Position numbers and translations under genes: made by a program. From positions 168,982 to 223,454 of the forward strand of contig NZ_LBMK01000008.1 in NCBI RefSeq assembly GCF_001005295.1: 54,473 nucleotides of DNA, in the 5' to 3' direction. Every line of letters starts with the position of its first letter. Position 1 is the stretch's first letter. Shown in pieces: positions 48,283 through 54,473 of this stretch. Source of the stretch: Streptomyces yangpuensis (GTDB lineage Bacteria; Actinomycetota; Actinomycetes; Streptomycetales; Streptomycetaceae). The notes beneath the pieces were generated by a model. The model searched no databases. It had not been told where the DNA came from and was given only the letters and a program-made list of their open reading frames with translations.

Positions 48283-49031
48283 AGCAAGACCACTCCGACC
48301 TCCACACCCTCGCCGCCGCCTACGCCCTCAACGCCCTGGACCCGGCCGAGCGGCAGGCGTTCGGCGACCACCTGCCGCAGTGCCAGGCGTGCCGCGAGGA
48401 GGTGGCCGAGTTCGAGGCCACCGCCGCGCGCCTGGCGGACGCCGCCGCGCAGAATCCGCCGCCCATGATGAAGCAGCATGTCATGGCCGCCGTCGACGGC
48501 GTACGCCAACTGCCCCCGCGCGTCCCCGGCACCACCCAGCCGGCTGGCGCCGGCCGCGCCCTGCGGCGCCGGGCCGTACCCCTCGCGCTGGCCGCCAGCG
48601 TGGTGGCGGCCGCGTCGTTCGCCGGTCTGGCCGCCTGGCAGAACCGGCAGAGCGAGCAGTTCCAGGAGCGGGCGCTCCAGGCCGAGCGGCGCCTCGACGA
48701 CGTCAGCGCCGTCCTGGCCGCGCCCGACGCCCGCACGGCGCACGGCCGGGCCGGCAACGGAGCACTCACCACCGTCGTCGCCTCCGAGCGGCAGAACCGG
48801 GCCGTCTTCACCGCCGCCGGGCTGCCCGCCCCCGCCGCGGGCATGACGTACCAGCTGTGGCTCGACCACGACGGCACCATGAGCCCGGCCGGGTTCATCC
48901 ACCGGGACGGTACGGTCCTCCTCGACGGGAACACCGCCGACGCCGGGGCCGTCGGACTCACGCTCGAACCGGCAGGAGGCTCCCCCCGGCCCACCACCGC
49001 CCCCCTGCTCCTGATGGCCCTGCCCACCTGA
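48279..49031 (+). CDS. rskA: RskA-family anti-sigma-K factor
   Basis: A 250-residue membrane anti-sigma factor. The cytoplasmic zinc-finger-type domain has H31-x3-C-x2-C (GDHLPQCQACREEVAEF). It binds SigK. A single transmembrane helix (VPLALAASVVAAASFAGLAA, about 100-119) follows, then an extracytoplasmic domain (about 120-250) with VVASERQNRAVFTAAGLPAP, YQLWLDHDGTMSPAGFIHRD and GAVGLTLEPAGGSPRPT, as in M. tuberculosis RskA. It releases SigK after regulated proteolysis on an outside signal, known for the family and inferred here. It overlaps sigK by four bases. Confidence 0.92.
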   Translation: MKQDHSDLHTLAAAYALNALDPAERQAFGDHLPQCQACREEVAEFEATAARLADAAAQNPPPMMKQHVMAAVDGVRQLPPRVPGTTQPAGAGRALRRRAVPLALAASVVAAASFAGLAAWQNRQSEQFQERALQAERRLDDVSAVLAAPDARTAHGRAGNGALTTVVASERQNRAVFTAAGLPAPAAGMTYQLWLDHDGTMSPAGFIHRDGTVLLDGNTADAGAVGLTLEPAGGSPRPTTAPLLLMALPT

Positions 49032-49042
49032 CGACCCACGAC

Positions 49043-49084
49043 GCACCAAGCACGACGCACCAAGCACGACCCACCAAGCACGAC
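49043..49084 (+). repeat. Three 14-bp direct repeats before the oxidoreductase operon
   Basis: GCACCAAGCACGAC at 49043-49056, again at 49057-49070, and CCACCAAGCACGAC at 49071-49084, followed by shorter GCACGAC pieces. They lie after the rskA stop and 39 bp before the sigma-K-like promoter. Confidence 0.85.
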
Positions 49085-49122
49085 GCACGACCCGAGCCGC
49101 ACGACCCACGACGCATCCGTAC

Positions 49123-49149
49123 CCATCCGCCCGCCCGTCCGCTGCGAAG
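49123..49149 (+). promoter_or_regulatory. Candidate sigma-K promoter, site 2 (before the operon)
   Basis: CCATCC (49123-49128), 15 bp and GCGAAG (49144-49149), with spacer ending CGTCCGCT, shared with site 1. The expected start would lie about 45 bp before the first gene of the operon. Confidence 0.65.
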
Positions 49150-49200
49150 TACGGGTGAGCGACCGCACCCCGCGGCGCGTCGAACGGCGGGAGTGCTGAG

Positions 49201-50466
49201 GTGGAACACCGGAAAGCAGCGGTGATCGGCGCCGGGATCGCGGGCCTGACGGCCGCCCACGTCCTGGCGCGCTCGTACGAGGTCACCCTCTACGAGGCCG
49301 AAGGCCGCCTTGGCGGCCATGCCCACACCCATGAGCTCACCGGCCCGGACGGGCGGCCCATGGGCGTGGACTCGGGCTTCATCGTGCACAACGAACGCAC
49401 CTATCCGAACCTGCTGCGGCTCTTCCGCGAGCTGGGAATCTCCACCCAGGACGCCGAGATGAGCATGTCGGTACGGTGCGACGGCTGCGGCCTGGAGTAC
49501 GCGGGCGCCCGCGGCCCGGCCGGCCTCTTCACCGGCCGGGCCGCGCTGCGGGGCCGCTACCTGGCCCTGCTCGCGCAGGTACCGGTCTTCCACCGCAAGG
49601 CCCGACTTCTCCTCGCCGACCCGCCCTCCCACCACGTCACCCTGGGCGACTTCCTCCGGGAAGGCCGGTTCTCCCCGTACTTCGTCAGCCACTTCGCCCT
49701 CCCGCTGGTCTCGGCGGTGTGGTCGTGTCCCGCACGCACCGCGCTGTCCTACCCGGCCGCCCACCTCTTCGTCTTCCTCCAGCACCACGGCCTCCTGTCG
49801 GTCACGGGCTCCCCGCAGTGGAAGACCGTCACCGGAGGCTCCGCCGCCTACGTCGAGGCCGTGGCCAAGAGCGTGCACCGGGTCCGTACCTCCAGCCCCG
49901 TGCAGACCGTCCACCGGGCCGCCCGCGGCTCCGGCGTCTGGATAACCACCGAGAACGGCGCCACCGACGGATACGACGCCGTCGTGATCGCCACCCACCC
50001 CGACCAGGCCCTCCGCATGCTCGCCGACCCCACCCCGGACGAACGGCGGCTCCTGGGCGCCTTCACGTACGAGCCCAACCCCACGGTCCTGCACACCGAC
50101 ACCGGCCTCCTGCCCCGCTCGCCCCACGCCCGGGCCTGCTGGAACTACCACCTCCCGGCCTGCGACCCCTCCACCGAGCCGGTCCGCGTCAGCTACGACA
50201 TGCGCCGCCTGCAGAACCTGCCCGACGGCGCCGACTACGTGGTGACCCTGGGCGCCGACGACCGCGTGGACCCGGGCCGGGTCGTACGCCGGATGCTCTA
50301 CGAACACCCCGTCTACACGCCCGCCTCGGTCGCCGCGCAGAGGGAACTGCCGCGCCTGAACACGGCCGTGACCGCCTATGCCGGGGCGTGGCACGGCTGG
50401 GGCTTCCACGAGGACGGCTGCCGCTCCGGCGCGGCAGCCGCCCGCGCCCTCGGGGTGCGCTGGTGA
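49201..50466 (+). CDS. FAD-dependent oxidoreductase, COG2907 (amine-oxidase-like)
   Basis: A 421-residue flavoprotein. The dinucleotide-binding motif is VIGAGIAGLTAAHVL (about 8-22), followed by EAEGRLGGHAHT (about 32-43), which is the R-x-G-G-H second motif of COG2907. DSGFIVHNERTYPNLLRLFR comes next, then a helical substrate part and the C-terminal FAD loop GAWHGWGFHEDGCRSGAAAA (about 397-416). Family members act with COG2230 methyltransferases in bacterial lipid modification. The GTG start has GGGAG upstream. The stop overlaps the next gene in GTGA. Confidence 0.9.
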   Translation: MEHRKAAVIGAGIAGLTAAHVLARSYEVTLYEAEGRLGGHAHTHELTGPDGRPMGVDSGFIVHNERTYPNLLRLFRELGISTQDAEMSMSVRCDGCGLEYAGARGPAGLFTGRAALRGRYLALLAQVPVFHRKARLLLADPPSHHVTLGDFLREGRFSPYFVSHFALPLVSAVWSCPARTALSYPAAHLFVFLQHHGLLSVTGSPQWKTVTGGSAAYVEAVAKSVHRVRTSSPVQTVHRAARGSGVWITTENGATDGYDAVVIATHPDQALRMLADPTPDERRLLGAFTYEPNPTVLHTDTGLLPRSPHARACWNYHLPACDPSTEPVRVSYDMRRLQNLPDGADYVVTLGADDRVDPGRVVRRMLYEHPVYTPASVAAQRELPRLNTAVTAYAGAWHGWGFHEDGCRSGAAAARALGVRW

Positions 50467-51209
50467 CCGGGGAAGCGGCGCCCGCCGCCGCGCTGTACGA
50501 GTGCCTGGTCGTCCACACCCGTACCGCGCCGCTGCGGCACGACGTCCGGCACCGCACCTACCTGTGGTGCGTGGACCTCGACCGGCTCCCGGTCCTGCCC
50601 CGCCCGCTGCGCCCGCTCGCCGGGTTCGACCCGCGGGACCACTTCTCGGGCCGCGCCCCCACGATCCGGGCCGGCCTGGAGGAGTTCCTCGCCTCCCGCG
50701 ACATCGACATCGAAGGCGGACGCGTGGTGATGCTCGCCCACGCCCGCGTCTTCGGATTCGTCTTCAACCCCCTCAGCGTCTACTGGTGCCACGACGCCTC
50801 CGGATCCCTGGTCTGTGTCGTCGCGGAGGTCCACAACACCTACGGGCAGCGGCACTGTTACCTCCTGCACCCGGACGCGGGCGGCCGGGCGCGGGCCGAG
50901 AAGCGGTTCTACGTCTCGCCGTTCTTCCCCGTCGAGGGCCACTACCGGATGCGGCTGCCCGTGCCCGAGGAACGCCTCGACCTCACCGTGCACCTCGACA
51001 CCGAGGCCGGGCGGCCGTTCACCGCCACCGTACGGGGGCGCGCCCGCCCCGCCACGGCCCGCGCCCTCCTGCGGGCGGCCGCCCGCAGGCCCTGGTCGAC
51101 CGCCGCCGTCTGGGCGGGGATCCGCTTCCACGGCATCCGCCTGCTCCTGCGCGGTCTGCCCGTACAGCCCCGCCCCCGGCACACACCGCAGAAGGGAATG
51201 GTCCCGTGA
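50463..51209 (+). CDS. DUF1365 protein (COG3496)
   Basis: A 248-residue protein of the DUF1365 family, always found next to COG2907 and COG2230 genes. It has ALYECLVVHTRTAPLRHDVR and HRTYLWCVDLDRLPVLPRPL at the start, then the conserved VFGFVFNPLSVYWCHDASGS (about 96-115), VAEVHNTYGQRHCYLLHPD (about 119-137) and KRFYVSPFFPVEGHYRMRLP (about 144-163). The biochemical role is unproven; the strict neighbourhood implies participation in modification of membrane fatty acids. It starts at a GTG overlapping the preceding stop (GTGA) and ends overlapping the next start. Confidence 0.9.
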   Translation: MTGEAAPAAALYECLVVHTRTAPLRHDVRHRTYLWCVDLDRLPVLPRPLRPLAGFDPRDHFSGRAPTIRAGLEEFLASRDIDIEGGRVVMLAHARVFGFVFNPLSVYWCHDASGSLVCVVAEVHNTYGQRHCYLLHPDAGGRARAEKRFYVSPFFPVEGHYRMRLPVPEERLDLTVHLDTEAGRPFTATVRGRARPATARALLRAAARRPWSTAAVWAGIRFHGIRLLLRGLPVQPRPRHTPQKGMVP

Positions 51210-52582
51210 CCCACCCGGCCACCACGTCCGACCACCAGGTACGGCTGCCCGCCCCCCAGTCCGGGCCCCCGCAGCGGGCGGATCGCGCACGCTGGCCCGA
51301 CGTGGTCCGGCTCCCGGCGGGCGGCCCGGTCCGGACGGCCGTCGCCGCACACCTGGTCGGCCGGGCGCTGAGGCAGCTTCCACTGGACGTACGCACCGGC
51401 GCCGGCACTCGGATCGGATCCGCCACCGCCACCGCCACCGCCACCGGACTCGGACCCGGCACCGGACGCGGATCCGGCACCGGACCCGGACGCGCCGGCG
51501 GACCGACGCGGCGTCCGGACCTCACCCTCCACGATCCCGACGCCTTCTTCCGGCGCATCGGCAGCCACGGCCTCATCGGCTTCGGGGAGTCCTACATGGC
51601 CGGCGAATGGGACAGCGACGACCTGCCCGGCCTTCTGACCGTCCTCGCCACGCACGTCGACGACCTGGTACCCGGCCCGCTGCGCGGCCTGCGACCGCTG
51701 TGGGTCGCCGCCCGGCCCGGCCGTGACCGCAACACCCGGCGCGGCGCACGTGAGAACATCCACCGCCACTACGACCTGTCCAACGACCTGTTCGCCTCCT
51801 TCCTCGATCCGACCCTCACGTACTCCTCCGCCGTCTTCACCGGCTTCCCCGCCCGGTTCGAGGACCTCCTCGCGGCCCAGCACCGCAAGATCGACCGCCT
51901 TCTCGACCTCGCGCACGTCACGGAGGGGACCGATCTGCTGGAGATCGGCACCGGCTGGGGAGAACTCGCGCTGCGCGCCGCCGCCCGCGGCGCCCGCGTC
52001 ACCACCCTCACCCTCTCCGCCGAACAGGCCGAACTCGCCCGCACCCGGATCCGCGCCGCCGGGCTCGGCGACCGCGTCGACGTCCGGCTGTGCGACTACC
52101 GGGACGTCGAGGGCCGCTACGACGCCGTCGTCAGCGTCGAGATGATCGAGGCAGTCGGCGCCGAGTACTGGCCCTCCTACTTCGCCACCCTGCGCGCGTC
52201 GCTCCGCCCCGGCGGGCGCATAGCCCTCCAGTCGATCACCATGGGACACCGGCAGATGCTGAACACCGCCGCCACTCACACCTGGATCAGCAAGTATGTC
52301 TTCCCCGGCGGCCTGATCCCCTCCCGCCGCGCCATCACCGAGCACGCGGCGGCGGCCGGCCTGCGCACCGAGTCCGACCTCGGGTTCGCCGAGCACTACG
52401 CCCACACGCTGCGCCTGTGGCGGGAACGCTTCACCGCGAGCCGGCAGACCGTCACCGACCTCGGCTTCGACACCGTCTTCCAGCGGCTCTGGGAGTTCTA
52501 CCTGGCCTACTCGGAAGCCGGCTTCCGCTCCCGCTACCTCGACGTCCGCCAGATCGTCCTCACCGAGAGGAGCCCGCGATGA
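51206..52582 (+). CDS. Cyclopropane-fatty-acid-synthase-like methyltransferase (COG2230)
   Basis: A 458-residue SAM-dependent enzyme. The N-terminal domain is interrupted by a Thr-Ala/Gly low-complexity insert (about 65-100, blocks SATATATAT and GTGRGSGTGPGRAGG). The catalytic domain has IHRHYDLSNDLFASFLDPTL, LLEIGTGWGELALRA (motif I, about 244-258), VVSVEMIEAVGAEYW with the conserved Glu and WISKYVFPGGLIPSRRAITE. At the position of the bicarbonate-binding YSC of E. coli Cfa it reads YSS, so a straight cyclopropanation is unsure; methylation of unsaturated fatty acids is an alternative. It overlaps both neighbours by four bases. Confidence 0.9.
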   Translation: MTHPATTSDHQVRLPAPQSGPPQRADRARWPDVVRLPAGGPVRTAVAAHLVGRALRQLPLDVRTGAGTRIGSATATATATGLGPGTGRGSGTGPGRAGGPTRRPDLTLHDPDAFFRRIGSHGLIGFGESYMAGEWDSDDLPGLLTVLATHVDDLVPGPLRGLRPLWVAARPGRDRNTRRGARENIHRHYDLSNDLFASFLDPTLTYSSAVFTGFPARFEDLLAAQHRKIDRLLDLAHVTEGTDLLEIGTGWGELALRAAARGARVTTLTLSAEQAELARTRIRAAGLGDRVDVRLCDYRDVEGRYDAVVSVEMIEAVGAEYWPSYFATLRASLRPGGRIALQSITMGHRQMLNTAATHTWISKYVFPGGLIPSRRAITEHAAAAGLRTESDLGFAEHYAHTLRLWRERFTASRQTVTDLGFDTVFQRLWEFYLAYSEAGFRSRYLDVRQIVLTERSPR

Positions 52583-52665
52583 GGCCTGCCCGGCATACCC
52601 CCGTCCCGGCGGCCGGTGCCCGGAGCCCGGCGGGGGACCGGACCCCGGCGGGGGAGCGGTCGTGA
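52579..52665 (+). CDS. 28-codon coupling ORF
   Basis: ATGA joins it to the methyltransferase stop and TCGTGA joins its stop to the GTG of the DUF1295 gene, so a ribosome can pass from one gene to the next through it. The peptide is Pro/Arg-rich (MRPARHTPVPAAGARSPAGD, then RTPAGERS), with an internal PAGDRTPAGERS repeat. A functional peptide is doubtful; a translational bridge is the better reading. Confidence 0.5.
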   Translation: MRPARHTPVPAAGARSPAGDRTPAGERS

Positions 52666-53504
52666 ACGGCACGGCCTGGGGCGCCCTCGGCACCAACCTC
52701 GCGGTCTGCGCGGCCGTCGCGGCGGCCGTACTCCTCGCCGCGTTCGCCGTCGGCACCCGCCTGCGCCTGCACCGCGTCGTCGACATCGCCTGGGGCGTCG
52801 CCTTCAGCGCCGTGGCCGCCACCACCTACCTGCTGTCCGCCGGGCACGGAGACCCCGAGAGACGGCTGCTGGTCGCCGCGGCGACCGTCCTGTGGGGACT
52901 GCGGCTGTCCGCGCACATCGCATGGCGCTCCCGCGGCCACGGGGAGGACCCGCGCTACGCCGCGCTCCTGGACAAGGCACGGGGCAACCGGACGTGGTAC
53001 GCGCTGCGCACCGTCTACCTCCTCCAGGCCGCGCTGGTCTGGCTGATCTCCCTGCCCGTCCAGGTCGCCTCGTACGGGGGCGGCCCGGTCGGCTTCCTCG
53101 GCGTGCTCGGGCTGATCGTGTGGGCCGCGGGGCTCGGCTTCGAGGCCGTGGGCGACCACCAGCTGGCCCGGTTCAAGGAGGACCCGGCCAACCGGGGCCG
53201 CATCATGGACCGGGGTCTGTGGGGCTGGACCCGCCATCCCAACTACTTCGGCGACAGCCTCGTCTGGTGGGGCATCTACCTGCTCGCCTGTACGAGTATG
53301 TCGTCGGCCCTCCTGAGCCTGGTCTCCCCGGTCGTCATGACGGCACTGCTGACCGTCGGCAGCGGCAAGCGCCTGCTGGAGAAGCACATGGCGGGCCGTC
53401 CCGGCTACGCCGAGTACGCCGCCCGCACCAGCGGATTCCTCCCCCGTCCGCCCTGTCCGCCCCGTCCGCCCCGGCACCCCCGTAACGCAGGAGATGAGAC
53501 GTGA
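52662..53504 (+). CDS. DUF1295 membrane protein (steroid 5-alpha-reductase-like)
   Basis: A 280-residue multi-pass protein with at least six hydrophobic segments. Conserved motifs include VVDIAWGVAFSAVAATTYLL (about 39-58), LWGLRLSAHIAWRSRGHGED (about 78-97) and the C-terminal GLWGWTRHPNYFGDSLVWWG (about 184-203), where the R-H-P-N-Y-F box binds a nicotinamide or SAM-type cofactor in relatives. These proteins reduce or methylate isoprenoid and lipid substrates. It overlaps the coupling ORF and the hydrolase by four bases. In this set I infer a late reduction of a modified fatty acid. Confidence 0.9.
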   Translation: MNGTAWGALGTNLAVCAAVAAAVLLAAFAVGTRLRLHRVVDIAWGVAFSAVAATTYLLSAGHGDPERRLLVAAATVLWGLRLSAHIAWRSRGHGEDPRYAALLDKARGNRTWYALRTVYLLQAALVWLISLPVQVASYGGGPVGFLGVLGLIVWAAGLGFEAVGDHQLARFKEDPANRGRIMDRGLWGWTRHPNYFGDSLVWWGIYLLACTSMSSALLSLVSPVVMTALLTVGSGKRLLEKHMAGRPGYAEYAARTSGFLPRPPCPPRPPRHPRNAGDET

Positions 53505-54265
53505 ACCAGCCGCCGTCACCGGAGACCACCGACGACCGAGGCGGCCACGCGGACCGGGAGCGGTCCGAGCCGGCCCTGATACCCGCCCCAGGCCACCGGC
53601 TGTCGCCAGGGGCGTCCGCCGCGGTCCTGCTGCTGCACGGCGGCCGGGCGGACGCCCTGCGACCGCCGACCCGGCTGAACCTCCCCGGCCTGCGCATGCG
53701 GCCCTTCGCGACGGCCCTCACACGCACCACCACCCACCCCGACGTGCTCGTCGCCCACGTCCGCTACCGCCACCGCGGCTGGAACGGCCGGCATGCCCAC
53801 CCGGTCGCCGACGCCCGCCGCGCCCTGGACGAACTCCGCGCCGTCGCCGGACCGGTCCCCGTCGTCCTCGTCGGGCACTCCATGGGCGGCCGGGCCGCAC
53901 TGCGCGCCGCCGACGACCCGCAGGTCCGAGGAGTCGTCGCGCTCGCCCCCTGGTGCCCGCCGGACGAACCCACCGCCCATCTGCGCGCCCGCGCGGTCGT
54001 CGCCCTCCACGACGAGAACGACCGCATCACCCGGGCGGCGGACACCTGGTCCTACCTCACGCGCGCCCGAGCGGCCGACGCACGGGTCCACGGGGTCAGG
54101 ATGACCCGCGGCGGCCACGCCATGATCGGCGACGCCGGTCTGTGGCACCGGATCACCGCCGGAGCCGCCGCGGCGCTCCTCGGCCTCGCCCCGTACCCCG
54201 TGGCCCTCGCCGGCCTCGCGGACCCCGCCCCCCACACCATCGGGACGCCGTGGCCGGAGGGATGA
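53501..54265 (+). CDS. Alpha/beta hydrolase
   Basis: A 254-residue hydrolase. A disordered N-terminus (about 1-38) precedes VLLLHGGRADALRPPT (oxyanion strand), the nucleophile elbow GHSMGGRAALRAA (S127), the Asp loop VVALHDENDRITRAADTW and the terminal His loop RMTRGGHAMIG. A lid is short, so it could be an esterase, thioesterase or lipase of modest size. It ends the operon and is convergent with an MMPL gene, with the two stop codons back to back in TGATCA at 54263-54268. A role in releasing or trimming modified acyl chains is inferred. Confidence 0.88.
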   Translation: MNQPPSPETTDDRGGHADRERSEPALIPAPGHRLSPGASAAVLLLHGGRADALRPPTRLNLPGLRMRPFATALTRTTTHPDVLVAHVRYRHRGWNGRHAHPVADARRALDELRAVAGPVPVVLVGHSMGGRAALRAADDPQVRGVVALAPWCPPDEPTAHLRARAVVALHDENDRITRAADTWSYLTRARAADARVHGVRMTRGGHAMIGDAGLWHRITAGAAAALLGLAPYPVALAGLADPAPHTIGTPWPEG

Positions 54266-54473
54266 TCACCGCGCCCGCGCCGCCGGCGCGGTCCGCGGGC
54301 CGGATCCCGTACCGGGCCGGCTCAGCGCACTGGGCCACCAGGCGCGCGGGCCGATGTCGATGATGAGCGCCGGTACCAGCAGGGAACGGACGACGAGGGT
54401 GTCCAGCAGGACGCCGAAGGCGACGATGAAGGCGATCTGGACGAGGAACGCCAGCGGGATCACCATCAGGGCG
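54266..54473 (-). CDS. MMPL-family transporter, C-terminus (partial)
   Basis: The visible 68 residues contain the last transmembrane helices of an RND/MMPL transporter: IPLAFLVQIAFIVAFGVLLD and TLVVRSLLVPALIIDIGPRA, then the family ending WWPSALSRPG and a basic tail. The LLDTLVVRSLLVPA segment is highly characteristic of actinobacterial MMPL proteins. The rest lies beyond the right edge. MMPL proteins export lipids and lipid-linked molecules, which fits the nearby lipid-modification operon, but they are on opposite strands. Confidence 0.85.
   Translation of the reverse strand, partial: ALMVIPLAFLVQIAFIVAFGVLLDTLVVRSLLVPALIIDIGPRAWWPSALSRPGTGSGPRTAPAARAR

Noticed and set aside
1..54473. CRISPR array, transposase, integrase or prophage genes
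   Set aside because: I found no regular spacer-repeat array, no terminal inverted repeats around a transposase-like frame and no phage structural genes.

Overview
The window is about 73% GC. Its reading frames show strong third-position GC bias, many GTG starts and almost no TTA codons. The gene families are typical of Streptomyces or a close relative: DUF4360 secreted proteins, a DUF6777 protein, a mycothiol-dependent-type DinB protein, sigma-K/RskA and FurA-type regulators. Nothing looks like a phage, an insertion sequence, a CRISPR array, a tRNA or an rRNA. It reads as ordinary chromosome with an accessory flavour.

Layout. 1-8.7 kb: start of a PLP-dependent decarboxylase, a flavoprotein and a SnoaL-like gene diverging from a MerR/SoxR-type promoter, a coiled-coil protein, two tandem DUF4360 secreted proteins, a membrane protein, an acetyltransferase, a membrane Ser/Thr kinase and a multi-pass membrane protein. 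9-14.2 kb: a sugar module of secreted F5/8-type beta-helix protein, GH1 beta-glucosidase and ROK repressor, with the last codons of a lost sugar ABC permease still fused to the GH1 start. 14.2-17.1 kb: methyltransferase, TTA-containing secreted Ig-like protein, P-loop kinase, Ser-rich secreted protein. 17.1-25.2 kb: katG divergent from a Fur regulator, enoyl-CoA hydratase-like protein, 2H phosphoesterase, LysR and DinB pair, and small proteins. 25.3-31 kb: NlpC/P60 endopeptidase, MFS transporter and AnmK (a possible muropeptide-recycling set), hemerythrin, serine hydrolase. 31-38.7 kb: an orphan gltD, gap, GlxA-type regulator, FAD monooxygenase, and an acyl-CoA dehydrogenase behind a PadR regulator. 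38.7-43 kb: TetR, an MFS-SRPBCC fused frame and a carotenoid oxygenase, with two near-identical operators. 43-47.4 kb: a membrane protein, a decayed frame, a DUF6777 protein with a very long Pro-Gly tail, a Trp/His-rich secreted protein and an RsbW-like ATPase.

47.4-54.3 kb holds the most striking system: an ECF sigma factor of the SigK type with its RskA anti-sigma factor, followed by a tightly overlapping operon (FAD oxidoreductase, DUF1365, cyclopropane-synthase-like methyltransferase, 28-codon coupling ORF, DUF1295, alpha/beta hydrolase). Near-identical elements (CCATCC-N15-RCGAAG) lie upstream of both sigK and the operon, and a third related element precedes the Trp/His-rich secreted protein. 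I infer a sigma-K-controlled envelope lipid-modification response. The families match those in the Rhodobacter sigma-E/ChrR singlet-oxygen regulon that makes methylated and furan fatty acids. The window ends in the C-terminus of an MMPL transporter.
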